Origin: AV69 sp963742315
GTDB lineage: Bacteria > Verrucomicrobiota > Verrucomicrobiia > Chthoniobacterales > UBA10450
NCBI GenBank assembly: GCA_963742315.1
Contig: CAVULE010000003.1
Location: forward strand, 496,001-560,000
DNA: 64,000 nt
Reading direction: 5' to 3'
Of the stretch, positions 47,314 through 58,117 are shown piece by piece (position 1 is the stretch's first letter; each line of letters opens with the position of its first letter). A program made the position numbers and the translations under genes. A model generated the notes under the pieces. That model was not told the DNA's origin. It was given only the letters and a program-made list of their open reading frames with translations, and made no database searches.

Positions 47314-47619
47314 GATGCGACTCCGCAGAGGAGAAATCCCCTCGTTCTACCTGAGGCGATTTCTGAACAAGCTTACGGTTGAAAACGGGCGAGCCTCCGG
47401 CGTCCATCAAAAAGCCAAATTCTAATGTCCCCACTAAATGCAGTAATTATATTTTCCATCCACCCTGCCCCAGCGAACTTATTCACAAATTTTCACTTAT
47501 TCACAAGATCGATCTTGCATGCCGCTCATTTTTGTTTCACCCTCGGCCAAGTCCCACAGCTCTTTTAGCTCGATAATTCACATGGAACACGGCACGGCCC
47601 TAGCTCTAATCCGCTCATA
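47314..47619. promoter_or_regulatory. Divergent promoter region with two DnaA-box-like sites
   Basis: The 306-bp gap separates the divergent ketosynthase-like operon and the receiver-kinase gene. acttattcacaa occurs twice (47477-47488 and 47495-47506), and each copy contains ttattcaca, which fits the DnaA-box consensus TTWTNCACA. Next to them is a perfect palindrome, aagatcgatctt (47505-47516). Stretch 47440-47460 is AT-rich. The sites could control both genes or bind DnaA. Confidence 0.45.
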
Positions 47620-48780
47620 GTGCACATCTCTGCATCGCCCGATCCCGCGAAGGTCCTGATTATCGATGACGAAATTGGACCACGCGAAAGCCTGCGCATG
47701 CTGCTCAAGCCGAGCTATCAGGTCCATACTGCGGAAAACGTCGAGACCGGCTTGCAGCTCCTACAAGAAAAGCGCCCCGATACGATCGTGATGGACATTC
47801 GCATGCCCGGAATGAACGGGATTGATGGCCTGCGCAAAATCCGCGAAATCGATCCCCATCTTTCCGTAATAATGTTCACGGGCTTCGGCGCGCTCGAGAC
47901 CGCCCAGGAAGCGCTTCGGCTCGGCGCTAACGATTACATCAATAAACCTTTTGACGCCGTGCAAATGCGCGAAGTGATCGGCCGGAACGTCGAGCGGACC
48001 CGTTTGCAGCGGCAAAGCGAGGTGACCGGACGCGAACTGCACGAACTGAACGAGCGACTTCGCACCGAGCTCGCGCAAAAAGAACGGCTCGCGTCTCTCG
48101 GTCAGGCGTCTGCTGAATTTGTCCACGATCTGAGTAATCCACTCACCATCGTCTGGGGTTATGTTCAAATTTTGGCCAAGAAGTTGGAACAATCCGGTGA
48201 CGGGAATAACGGCGATCGAAACGCGAGCTCACCTAGAGAATTGCACATTATCGAACAAAATGTGCGCCTTTGCCGTGAACTTCTCACGATGTGGCAAAGC
48301 TATGGCAGGGTCGGCGCATCCAAACCGAAGCCAGTCTCGATGTCCAGCATCGTCCAGGATGTCGGCAGGAGCGTCACCGGCATGGCCTCGCAAAACGGTG
48401 TCCAACTGGACTGCGAAATTGCCGAGGAAGAATTGATAGTCCTCGGCGATCCGACGCAGCTGACGCGTGCGTTGCAGAATGTCATTGTGAACGCCATCCA
48501 GGCTGCGACCGAGAAGCATGGCAAGGTGGTTGTGAATTGCCAGGAAAAGGACCTTTACGCTGATATCCAGGTGCGAGACACTGGATACGGAATTGCTGAA
48601 GACGAAATTGGGAAAATCTTCGAACCCTATTTCACGACCAAACAGGGGAAAAACGGCACCGGCCTCGGGCTCTACATTACAAAAAAAGTGATCGACGACC
48701 ACAACGGATCGATCGATGTGGCCAGCACCCTGGGAGTCGGAACCACTTTCACCCTGCGGCTGCCCCTGCACGATAAGTAA
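47620..48780 (+). CDS. Receiver-histidine kinase hybrid
   Basis: 386 residues from a GTG. Receiver domain with Asp16-Asp17, phosphoacceptor Asp59 and Lys109, then HisKA with His169 (EFVHDLSNPLT) and HATPase (GTGLGLYITKK). No membrane helix or DNA-binding domain. The receiver-first order suggests it is itself switched by another kinase; the divergent operon encodes two. Confidence 0.9.
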   Translation: MHISASPDPAKVLIIDDEIGPRESLRMLLKPSYQVHTAENVETGLQLLQEKRPDTIVMDIRMPGMNGIDGLRKIREIDPHLSVIMFTGFGALETAQEALRLGANDYINKPFDAVQMREVIGRNVERTRLQRQSEVTGRELHELNERLRTELAQKERLASLGQASAEFVHDLSNPLTIVWGYVQILAKKLEQSGDGNNGDRNASSPRELHIIEQNVRLCRELLTMWQSYGRVGASKPKPVSMSSIVQDVGRSVTGMASQNGVQLDCEIAEEELIVLGDPTQLTRALQNVIVNAIQAATEKHGKVVVNCQEKDLYADIQVRDTGYGIAEDEIGKIFEPYFTTKQGKNGTGLGLYITKKVIDDHNGSIDVASTLGVGTTFTLRLPLHDK

Positions 48781-48828
48781 GCTGCAGTTTCACTTGTCAG
48801 GCGGCGGCAGTTTCGTTTTGCTGCGAAC

Positions 48829-51258
48829 GTGCCGTCTGCCTACCGGATCGCTTCGCCGTTTTTAATTCGACTCGCTGGCGTTCCATTTGATGTTCTTGAG
48901 GAGCTGGCGACGCCAAACGTTTTCGCCGCCGGGCGCCATCTGCTCGCGCGGGAAAGCGAGCTCCATCAGGTCAAAAATACAGCTCTGGAATTTGTCACTC
49001 GACGTGCTAGCGGCCTTAGCTCTGAAGAGTTCGCCGCGTGGCGCATCGCCATTCGTCGCGACAAAATTCCCGAGCACAAAATTCCGCAACAGCTCCAAGA
49101 ATACTCGCGGGTCGCGACGGCCGCCAGGCAAGCACGTTCGCAACTGGAACATCAGCTTGAAGAGGAATTGACCGGAGCGCGCCGGGCCCTGCTGCAAACC
49201 AGCCAGCGGATTCTTCCGCGCTATCTCGTCTTCGGCTCGGGCGATGTTCATCACCTGATCGATCACTCCGGGGGCGAGCTTCCGCCGCGCAATAGTCGGA
49301 CCCGCGAACGGGAACGTCACCTTCTCCTTTATCTCCAGCGTATCGCCGCGAAGAACGATACCTTTGGCGAATTCGGCCCTTCCGCCTGGGGTTCGGGCAC
49401 TCAAAGTGGTTCCCCCCTGAATTTTGAACCGCGTCCGGGCATCACACGTCGCGAAGTTTTTCTCGAACGCTGGACGGCGCATGCTCTGGCCGCAGCGATC
49501 AATTCCGACCCGCAAACCTTTTTGGAGCGCCGGCCACGGCTTAATCCGAATGGCATTCCGAACGACAATCGTTTCATCTTCGTGGATAGCGGCGACGCAA
49601 TTGCTCTTACGCCGTCGGAAATAGTCCTTGTCAGGCAATGCAGTGGCACAACGTCAATCCAAGCGCTGATCCAGTCCGCGAAGGGAGACAGGTCCGCTGC
49701 GGCGCCCGTCAATGGAGGGCTCGACCTTATACGCGGTTTGATCGCCAAAAAGATCCTGATCGCTGCGCTGGAAGTTCCGGCGCTCGAACCCTTCGCCTTC
49801 CAGATTTTGCGTGACGATATCGCGGCCTGGAATGAGGGACCGGCGCGGGAGCGTTGGTTGCCGCTTGCTGATTCACTGATTAAGTTCAGCGCGGACTTTT
49901 CAGGAAGAACCGAGCCAAATCAGCGCCAACAAATCTTATCTGCGGCGCGCGCGCAGCTTTCGCAACTCGGCGCCGAACGCAAACCAGGTCAGCGCTCGCT
50001 TTATGCCGCGGTCAATCCGATCGCGGAAGAATGTTTTCGCGATTGCGAATTCGAAATCAATGAAACGATGCTCGACGAAGTCGTAACCGACGCCGAACCA
50101 TGGATCGATTTTTGGCGCGATAATTATGCTTTCGTTGCGTCGCGCGTTGCCGCCGGTTTGCGCTTGGTATTAGACAAGGTTGGAAAAAATGCGCTGCCGC
50201 TGCCCGCGTTCCTGCGCGCCTGTGAAACGGCCAGGCTTCCCTTAACCGGTCCCGGCCTGGTTGGCCTGGCCGTGATGGCGTTTCAGGAAATTAAAGCTGC
50301 TTTTCGGGAACGACTGAAACCGCACGCCCACCTCTCCGAGTACGAGCTCACTGTCGCGGATTGCCATTTTGTGCGCGAAAATTTTTCCTACCAGAAATTC
50401 GACGAATTCACTTTCCCTTCCGCCGATTTGCAACTTGCCGCCAAATCGCTGGACGCGATTTCGCGAGGCGAATCTCGCTGGATCGTGAGCGAGTTGCATC
50501 CGGCCGCCGCCACCTTGCATCATTGTATGTACTGGAGTTGCCCCGATCACGCTGCTCTTTCCCGTGCTCTTCAATCAAGTACTAGCGGTAAACCATTTTT
50601 TCATTTCGGTTTCTTCGCCGCTGATTTTACCGCGCATACTACGGTGCGGATTTTCGATGCCCTGCCAGAGCAGGCAATCTTCGCTTCGCCTCAGCGCGGT
50701 AATCCGCGCTGGCACTCCGTTTCGCCAGCGCAGACTGAAGTTTTCATCGCGGAAGATGGCGACGTCGCCCTTCGCGCGAGTGGTCAATATCTCGGTTCTT
50801 TTGCCCGCAATTGGATCATTCCGCTTGGGTTTCATCCATTCCAATTCGGGTTGGCGCCGCAGACACCGCGGCTCCGTTGCGGGCGCGTCATTGTCCAACG
50901 CCGCAGCTGGACCGTCTCCGGTGCGGAAATGGGAGGTGGAAATTTCTCCGGTCTTTCGCCAGAACTGGTTCTCGCCGTTGAAAGATTGCGCGCCGCCAAC
51001 GATTGGCCCCGCTTTGTTTATATTCGCCCGACCGAACAGGCATTGCGGCGCAGCGGCGCGGAAGGCCGCGACAAAGATACCAAACCGGTTTTTATCGATC
51101 TCGAAAGTTATCTTTTCCTGGAAATTTTTCATCGCTGGCTGAGTAAGGCCGGCGAATTGGAAATTACTGAAATGTTGCCCGCGCCCGACGACCTTTGGTG
51201 GCAAGAAGCCGATGGCCGCCGCACTTTCGAGCTGCGCACGCTGATCGTCCCACGCTGA
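48829..51258 (+). CDS. LanB-type dehydratase N-terminal domain protein (stand-alone)
   Basis: 809 residues from GTG. The lantibiotic dehydratase N-domain is recognisable by AAKNDTFGEFGPSAWG (about 172-187, the arginine-rich TPFG-type site of the family, here without the usual Arg) and by the C-terminal KPVFIDLES. This domain moves amino acids from charged tRNA to a peptide. The separate elimination domain of full LanB proteins is absent, and no precursor peptide, cyclase or exporter is nearby. It may be a split dehydratase or a PEARL-like tRNA-dependent ligase. It ends 4 bp before parA. Confidence 0.8.
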   Translation: MPSAYRIASPFLIRLAGVPFDVLEELATPNVFAAGRHLLARESELHQVKNTALEFVTRRASGLSSEEFAAWRIAIRRDKIPEHKIPQQLQEYSRVATAARQARSQLEHQLEEELTGARRALLQTSQRILPRYLVFGSGDVHHLIDHSGGELPPRNSRTRERERHLLLYLQRIAAKNDTFGEFGPSAWGSGTQSGSPLNFEPRPGITRREVFLERWTAHALAAAINSDPQTFLERRPRLNPNGIPNDNRFIFVDSGDAIALTPSEIVLVRQCSGTTSIQALIQSAKGDRSAAAPVNGGLDLIRGLIAKKILIAALEVPALEPFAFQILRDDIAAWNEGPARERWLPLADSLIKFSADFSGRTEPNQRQQILSAARAQLSQLGAERKPGQRSLYAAVNPIAEECFRDCEFEINETMLDEVVTDAEPWIDFWRDNYAFVASRVAAGLRLVLDKVGKNALPLPAFLRACETARLPLTGPGLVGLAVMAFQEIKAAFRERLKPHAHLSEYELTVADCHFVRENFSYQKFDEFTFPSADLQLAAKSLDAISRGESRWIVSELHPAAATLHHCMYWSCPDHAALSRALQSSTSGKPFFHFGFFAADFTAHTTVRIFDALPEQAIFASPQRGNPRWHSVSPAQTEVFIAEDGDVALRASGQYLGSFARNWIIPLGFHPFQFGLAPQTPRLRCGRVIVQRRSWTVSGAEMGGGNFSGLSPELVLAVERLRAANDWPRFVYIRPTEQALRRSGAEGRDKDTKPVFIDLESYLFLEIFHRWLSKAGELEITEMLPAPDDLWWQEADGRRTFELRTLIVPR

Positions 51259-51262
51259 CACG

Positions 51263-52054
51263 ATGAAAATCATTGCCATCGCGAATCAGAAGGGCGGCGT
51301 TGGCAAAACAACGACGACGGTAAATCTCGGCGCTGCACTGGCGGAACGCGCCCAACGCATTCTGCTCATCGATCTCGACCCGCAGGGCAACGCCACCAGC
51401 TCCCTCGGAATGCAGGACTTCGAAGGAGAAAGCCTCTACGATCCCTTGCTAGGCGAGACCGTGATTGCTGACAAAATTTTGCCGACCCGATTAGATCATC
51501 TTTTTCTCGTTCCAGCCGACCTCGATCTTGCCGGCGCGGAAGTCGAGATTGCCCGCATGCCGGATCACTTACTGCGGCTGGCGCGAACATTGCAACCGTT
51601 GCGTGCGGACAGCGCCTTCGATTTTGTTTTGCTCGATTGTCCCCCTTCACTGGGAATTCTCATGAGCAACGCACTCGCAGCGGCCGATGAAATTCTGACC
51701 CCGATTCAATGCGAATACTTCGCGCTGGAAGGTCTGGTCAAAATTGTGCGCGTGGTCGAGCAAGTGCGCGATTCCGGAGCAAATCCGAATATCCAAATCG
51801 GCGGTATTCTCATGACGATGTTCGACAGCCGGACAAATTTGAGCGCACAGGTGGTCGCGGAGGTGCGTCAACATTTTGCCGCAAAAGTTTACGACACCGT
51901 CATTCCCCGAACGGTGCGCTTAAGCGAGGCACCGAGTTTCGGCAAAACCATTTTGGAATACGACAAGAGCGGGGCCGGCGCACGCGCCTACCGTACTTTG
52001 GCGGAGGAATTCACTCGGCGCCACACCCCAGTTGCAGCCACCGCTCCCGAGTAA
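51263..52054 (+). CDS. parA: ParA/Soj-family ATPase
   Basis: 263 residues with the deviant Walker A KGGVGKTTTTVN and DLDPQGNATSSLG, and LLDCPPSLGIL. Chromosome or plasmid partition ATPases of this type work with ParB and parS. No ParB follows; the next gene points the other way and its end overlaps this one by 44 bp. It starts 4 bp after the LanB-like gene, so both may be co-transcribed. Confidence 0.9.
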   Translation: MKIIAIANQKGGVGKTTTTVNLGAALAERAQRILLIDLDPQGNATSSLGMQDFEGESLYDPLLGETVIADKILPTRLDHLFLVPADLDLAGAEVEIARMPDHLLRLARTLQPLRADSAFDFVLLDCPPSLGILMSNALAAADEILTPIQCEYFALEGLVKIVRVVEQVRDSGANPNIQIGGILMTMFDSRTNLSAQVVAEVRQHFAAKVYDTVIPRTVRLSEAPSFGKTILEYDKSGAGARAYRTLAEEFTRRHTPVAATAPE

Positions 52055-52541
52055 TCGCGAAAACAAATGTCGGGAAACCTCTAAAGGTCGTCTCCCTTTC
52101 CAGAATCATTCCATTTTTTTCCGCCAGTCGGCGCGATGGGTGATTTTCGGGATGAATCAAAGAGCTGACGTAATCGAGTTTTAGGTCGCCAAAACCATGA
52201 TCGCGAACGGTGCGCGCTGCTTCACTAGCGAGTCCCCTGTTCCAACAACCGCTGTCCAATCTGTAACCAATCTCAATTTCCATTTTGCCATCGACTTCGT
52301 GGTGAAAAAAGCCGCAGTAGCCCGCAAGCGTTTTGCTCGATCGCACAATCATGGCGAATTGTGATGGCATACGTTCTCGGTCCCAGCCGATCACTTTATC
52401 GAGGAAGCTCTTCGTTTGCTCTTGCGTCATCGGCTCCATCGAGAAACGCATGAAATCCTTGTTCGCCATTAATTCCGCCATGCGATCGAGATCGTCGGCG
52501 GCGAATGGACGCAGAATTAAGCGCGGAGTTTCGAGGATCAT
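52011..52541 (-). CDS. GNAT acetyltransferase, RimJ/RimL-like
   Basis: 176 residues from MILETPRLILRPF, preferred to an ATG 18 codons upstream because aaggtgg precedes it. ETPRLILRPF at the start and WNRGLASEA for acetyl-CoA binding are typical. Substrate unknown. Its 3' end overlaps parA. Confidence 0.85.
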   Translation of the reverse strand: MILETPRLILRPFAADDLDRMAELMANKDFMRFSMEPMTQEQTKSFLDKVIGWDRERMPSQFAMIVRSSKTLAGYCGFFHHEVDGKMEIEIGYRLDSGCWNRGLASEAARTVRDHGFGDLKLDYVSSLIHPENHPSRRLAEKNGMILERETTFRGFPTFVFAITRERWLQLGCGAE

Positions 52542-52626
52542 TTTGCCACCTTGTGCCGCAACCCCTGGCCGCGGCATTCGATCAATCACATACAATTCGG
52601 AGTCGAGCTACGACTCATAATTAAAG

Positions 52627-53268
52627 ATGCGAGCGGACGGACAAGATAGTTGGCGGCCGGCACCGGTGCCGGAGACGAATAGCCTCGCTAAAGTTGCGGC
52701 GGCCGCGAAAGAGTGCACCGCCTGTCCGCTCTACAAAAAAGCAACGCAAACGGTCTTCGGCGAAGGCCCGAAGCACGCCGCCATGTTTATGATCGGCGAG
52801 CAACCGGGCGATTATGAAGATGTGGCTGGGAAACCATTCGTCGGGCCAGCGGGAAAAATTCTTGATCGGGCGTTGGAGGAAGCTGGAATTAATCGGGACG
52901 AAGTTTACGTGACCAACGCGGTGAAACATTTCAAATGGGAACCGCGTGGGAAACGACGGATTCATCAGAAACCAAGTTCGCGCGACATCGCCGCCTGCCG
53001 GCCCTGGTTGGAAGCGGAGCTGCGTTTGGTCGAGCCCAAGCTTGTTGTTTGTCTCGGCTCAACCGCGGGGCAGACAATCTTTGGACCGAGTTTTCGCGTC
53101 ACGAAAGAACGCGGCAAAGTTCTATCGTCGCGTCTTGCGCCAAGAGTTGTGGCAACTGTTCACCCTTCCTCGCTCCTGCGTCAGCCGGATGAAAAATCGC
53201 GCGAACGGGAATACGCTCGGTTTGTTGCTGACCTCCGCGTGGCGGTAAAAATAGCGAACGAGAAGTAA
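52627..53268 (+). CDS. udgX: Uracil-DNA glycosylase, UdgX type
   Basis: 213 residues. Cys30, Cys33, Cys124 and Cys142 are placed for a 4Fe-4S cluster, and GEQPGDYEDVAGKPFVGPAG is the active-site motif. The loop GKRRIHQKPS with His113 is the mark of UdgX, which in mycobacteria becomes covalently attached to the DNA after removing uracil. The final motif HPSSLLR is present. No neighbour in DNA repair. Confidence 0.9.
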   Translation: MRADGQDSWRPAPVPETNSLAKVAAAAKECTACPLYKKATQTVFGEGPKHAAMFMIGEQPGDYEDVAGKPFVGPAGKILDRALEEAGINRDEVYVTNAVKHFKWEPRGKRRIHQKPSSRDIAACRPWLEAELRLVEPKLVVCLGSTAGQTIFGPSFRVTKERGKVLSSRLAPRVVATVHPSSLLRQPDEKSREREYARFVADLRVAVKIANEK

Positions 53269-53383
53269 AACCTCAACGCCGGTCGTTTGGGTAATCACAT
53301 GAAATTCGTGTGATCTGCGAGCAGTTGGGTTCCTCGCCCCGAAAGCGTTCGGGGGCCGGGGGATGACGAACAAGCGATCGAAA

Positions 53384-53884
53384 TTAGGTGCTCGGACGTA
53401 CCGATGGAGTCGGTGACGCTGTCGGCGAAATACTTGCTTTCTTTTCCTCTCGTTTCGCTCTTCGCGCTTCCTTCTCCGCCTTCTCCGCTTCGGTCAGGGG
53501 GCCAAGCTTCACGATTTTCGCTTCCATCGAACCATCAGGCATTTTGTAATACGAACCCCTCACTTCCTCGTTGGAAACGACGTCTTTCATCGTGGCGGGC
53601 TGACCGCCTCTGGTAATGATAGTCTTATCGGTGATCTTGAGCGAATGCGACGTTTCTTTTCCAGCAATGGTGAATGTCTTTGCCCTGTCATCCACTGCCG
53701 CAATGATGCCTTTGAAGGGAGTAGCTCGTACCTTGCCCCCAGGCGACGCCGCTGCTGCAGGGGACGCATCCGCATCTGTGGAGCTGCTGGCGTCCGGTGA
53801 AGAAGCGGCCTCGGTAGGAAACGGCAAGCAAATGACGACAGTCGCGAAAAACGCAGTTATTATTACGAAATTATTCTGTTTCAT
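53384..53884 (-). CDS. Exported protein, Ala/Ser/Asp-rich then basic tail
   Basis: 166 residues. Signal peptide (about 1-26), acidic low-complexity stretch (SSPDASSSTDADASP), a small beta-rich domain (about 55-128, GIIAAVDDRAKTFTIAG, like DUF5666-type folds) and a charged Lys/Arg/Glu helix before SPTASPTPSVRPST. Function not known. Confidence 0.65.
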   Translation of the reverse strand: MKQNNFVIITAFFATVVICLPFPTEAASSPDASSSTDADASPAAAASPGGKVRATPFKGIIAAVDDRAKTFTIAGKETSHSLKITDKTIITRGGQPATMKDVVSNEEVRGSYYKMPDGSMEAKIVKLGPLTEAEKAEKEARRAKREEKKASISPTASPTPSVRPST

Positions 53885-54061
53885 GTGTCGATAAAGTTGT
53901 CCACTTAATGTTGATGCGCGCGTCGGTGCATCCTATGAAAGATGTGGCAAGGCGAAAATGCAAGAGCGTCCGGTTTGAAAAACTAACTGATCATAGGGAG
54001 CTTCTTTCGATTCCCCAAATCGTGAGGCGCAGCAAAACCGACTAATTTAAAGAAGAGGTCA

Positions 54062-54187
54062 ATGCAGGAAGATCGCTCTCAGCAGATCGCCGCCCGAACG
54101 CAAAAGCGAAGTCGCAAAGAAGGCACGCAGATCGAGGCGACATCAAACGAAGCGGCGGCGGCGTCAAACCCGTCGTGCGAAAGCTGA
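54062..54187 (+). CDS. Possible 41-residue protein
   Basis: In the 366-bp gap before the NlpC gene. ATG is preceded by aagaagaggtca, a good ribosome binding site. The product is polar (QKRSRKEGTQIE; EAAAASNPSCES). No family. The rest of the gap holds nothing recognisable. Confidence 0.4.
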   Translation: MQEDRSQQIAARTQKRSRKEGTQIEATSNEAAAASNPSCES

Positions 54188-54250
54188 CTGGTGGTTAGTT
54201 AATTTAGGATTTGCGGTTTCCGAATAGACAACCTACACGAACTGCTCACC

Positions 54251-55201
54251 ATGTTTTCGCGCGTATTGATCCTCGCGGCTTTTATCACGTCGGCTGTGAC
54301 GCCGATGGAGGCGGCCGAACAATCAATTGATGATACGGCGAAGCGGGTTGTCTCGACACCAACGCCGACTCCCCATCGGAAGAAGAAATCAAAGAAAAAA
54401 CGATCGCCCTCTGCCTCGCCGGTAAGGGTAAAGAAGAAAACGGCGTCACCGTCGCCAAGTCAGAAAGAAGAGAAATCGCCGTCGCCTTCACCGTCCGAGA
54501 CCGCGTCGTTACCAACTCCGGCAGCGAGCGGAACGGTAGCACCCACCTCAACAGTTTCCCCGTCACCCAGCGAGATGCCCGCGCCGCAAAAATCAGTGTT
54601 GCCGCAGAAGAAAGGCCGAGGAGCTCCCAACGTTACGTTATCACCCGAAGCAATAACGAATTTTGAGAGTTATCCCCCGAAAGTGCAGAAGCTACTCACT
54701 TCGGCGCTCGAACTCACCACGCGCAATCTCGATTACAAATCTGGCTCCGCCGATCCGGCGAATGGCGGGATGGATTGTTCCGGGTTTGTTTACTACGTGC
54801 TCAATCAAAATGGCGTCGCCCCTTATGTACCTGATGACTCCAAGGACCAATACACTTGGCTTCGTAGCGCAGGCACCTTCGAGCCCGTGGTCAGTGGTAA
54901 GGACGATTCCTTCGAACTCAATGGGCTAAAACCGGGTGATCTTCTCTTTTGGAGCGGAGCGTATTCGAGCGAACGCGATCCTCCGATCACTCACGTCATG
55001 ATTTATCTCGGACGCGAGAAAAAAACCGGCGCGCGTGTGATGGTGGGCGCGAGTGACGGACACACCTATCAAAGTCAGCAGCGTTTCGGCGTCAGCGTTT
55101 TTGAATTCAAAATGCCACAGACGGAAAATAGCGAAGCGGATGAAGGAAGAGAGCGTCCACGCTTTATCGGTTACGGCCATATTCCGCGTTTGAATGAATG
55201 A
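54251..55201 (+). CDS. NlpC/P60 peptidoglycan endopeptidase with Ser/Pro/Lys-rich linker
   Basis: 316 residues. Signal peptide (1-22), a low-complexity linker (about 35-125; KKKSKKKRSPSASP and PSPSPSE) and an NlpC/P60 domain with Cys176 (GGMDCSGFVYY) and His248 (PITHVMIYLG). Such enzymes cut peptide stems of the cell wall. The basic linker may hold it to the wall. Confidence 0.9.
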   Translation: MFSRVLILAAFITSAVTPMEAAEQSIDDTAKRVVSTPTPTPHRKKKSKKKRSPSASPVRVKKKTASPSPSQKEEKSPSPSPSETASLPTPAASGTVAPTSTVSPSPSEMPAPQKSVLPQKKGRGAPNVTLSPEAITNFESYPPKVQKLLTSALELTTRNLDYKSGSADPANGGMDCSGFVYYVLNQNGVAPYVPDDSKDQYTWLRSAGTFEPVVSGKDDSFELNGLKPGDLLFWSGAYSSERDPPITHVMIYLGREKKTGARVMVGASDGHTYQSQQRFGVSVFEFKMPQTENSEADEGRERPRFIGYGHIPRLNE

Positions 55202-55488
55202 AGGTTTAGCGATGGTCTGAGACGATCGGATCTTCCTGGTTTTCGGCGCTCCCGCAGTGTCGCCTCCAACTCCAGAAACGCGCTCAGCAGCTCGTCAGAA
55301 TGAACCATGTAGCGGCGACCTTCGCGATGGGCGTCAACGATCCAACGCCAGCCAAGGGGCGCAACGGCACTGCGGGCGCCCTCGCGAAAATGTATTGCTG
55401 CATTTGCGCGATTACTCTGGTCGGGGAAATCAAGGTACCTGCAATGATTGTGATCGCTCCAACAGCATAACGCTTTGTTGCGAGCCAT
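55171..55488 (-). pseudogene. Possible hypothetical protein or fragment sharing a duplicated segment
   Basis: 105-codon frame that includes WRWIVDAHREGRRYMVHSDE followed by LLSAFLELEATL. Its last codons run into the end of the NlpC gene. The same phrase, more decayed, recurs at 57841 on the same strand. The start is uncertain. Probably a member of a small family in decay. The rest of the gap to 55518 holds nothing else. Confidence 0.35.
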
Positions 55489-55762
55489 AGTAGAGAAAGC
55501 CTCATAATCTACTGGAGTTTACGGAGTGGCGGTTACAACATTGCTGTAAGATGACAAACCGGCGTTGTTTCTAGCAGCTACTCGATAGTAATAAGTCTGT
55601 CTCCTTACTGTCGTCGAGTCCTTATAGTTCGTTGTGTTTGCGCCGGGACTTGCTATGACCGAGAAAACAGTGCCGTTAGTCGAGCGTTCAATCCGGAAGC
55701 CTGTTTCGTTGTTAGCATTATCCCTCCAGGTGAGGGTAACCCGGCCGTGCTTCGCCCTCGCT

Positions 55763-57397
<1,635 letters not shown>

Positions 57398-57484
57398 ACT
57401 TCCTCTGTAGTTTGAATCGGAAATAAGGATCGGTTCCGACGCATCATACGTCCATAGGACCAAGGTCCAATACACGGCATTCGA

Positions 57485-57606
57485 GGACTGTTCCTCCCCA
57501 CAGCCATGATCTTCGGTCCCGATGGTGCGCTTTACGTTTCCAACGTTCCCTTCGGCCACCACCGAATGGCCTAGGTCAGGTTTTGAGAATGACGGTGCCG
57601 TGGTAA
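57485..57606 (+). pseudogene. C-terminal remnant of a ScyD/ScyE-like (NHL-type) protein
   Basis: The plus strand reads GLFLPTAMIFGPDGALYVSN, then shifts frame near 57556 to PPPNGLGQVLRMTVPW and a stop. One missing C restores a phrase typical of the end of ScyD/ScyE family proteins. The upstream part is unreadable. A decayed gene overlapping the upstream side of the kelch gene. Confidence 0.6.
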
Positions 57607-57840
57607 TTTAAGCGACCTGTTTGCCAGCGCTGCCGCAGGCAAGATTGCTTCCGGCGTGAAAACCGAGCGCAAAATTACGTGAGCCATCCAAGGGGGAGCC
57701 CAAGCGAAGGCTCCGCACCACGTGGAGCAAAAACGTCCCAAGGCCCGATCCAGATTTCTATTCTCAAACCGTTTTTTGCGCGAGATGCTCGCAAAATGTC
57801 AACCTTTATCGCAGCGACCAGCAAACAGCAACGCGCTGGT

Positions 57841-57913
57841 TACAGCACCCTGGCTTCCAGCTCAAGAAACGCGCTCAGCAGCTCGTCTGAGTCGACAATA
57901 TATTTGCGGCATC
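57841..57913 (-). pseudogene. Decayed copy of the segment at 55250-55310
   Basis: Minus strand reads RKYIVDSDELLSAFLELEA and then a stop; the upstream part is broken by a stop and frameshift. A 23-bp stretch (57865-57887) is the same as 55274-55296. Otherwise the 57607-58012 gap holds no gene. Confidence 0.5.
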
Positions 57914-58012
57914 AATCCATCTCGCGTCAACCGTGACGGGTCACGGCGCTGGTGCGCTGTCAGAATCGCTTGCCGAAAAATCGTTTCGCCATGATGATTG
58001 TTGCTCTTCTTT

Positions 58013-58085
58013 GGGGGTATAGCTCAGTTGGTAGAGCGTCTCGTTCGCAATGAGAAGGTCAGGGGTTCGAATCCCCTTACCTCCA
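58013..58085 (+). tRNA. tRNA-Ala (anticodon CGC)
   Basis: 73 bases fold as a complete cloverleaf: GGGGGTA/TACCTCC acceptor, GCTC/GAGC D stem, TCTCG/TGAGA anticodon stem with loop TTCGCAA, AGGGG/CCCCT T stem with TTCGAAT, discriminator A. The anticodon CGC reads GCG. The G3-U70 pair confirms alanine identity. CCA is not encoded. Confidence 0.96.
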
Positions 58086-58117
58086 GTCTTCGCGCTTCCT
58101 AGGGAAGACCGAAGACT
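58085..58117 (+). terminator. Hairpin after tRNA-Ala
   Basis: agtcttcg (58085-58092) pairs with cgaagact (58110-58117), with an inner stem cttcc/ggaag. There is no T run, so it may be a processing signal or a Rho-type stop rather than a classical terminator. Confidence 0.4.
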
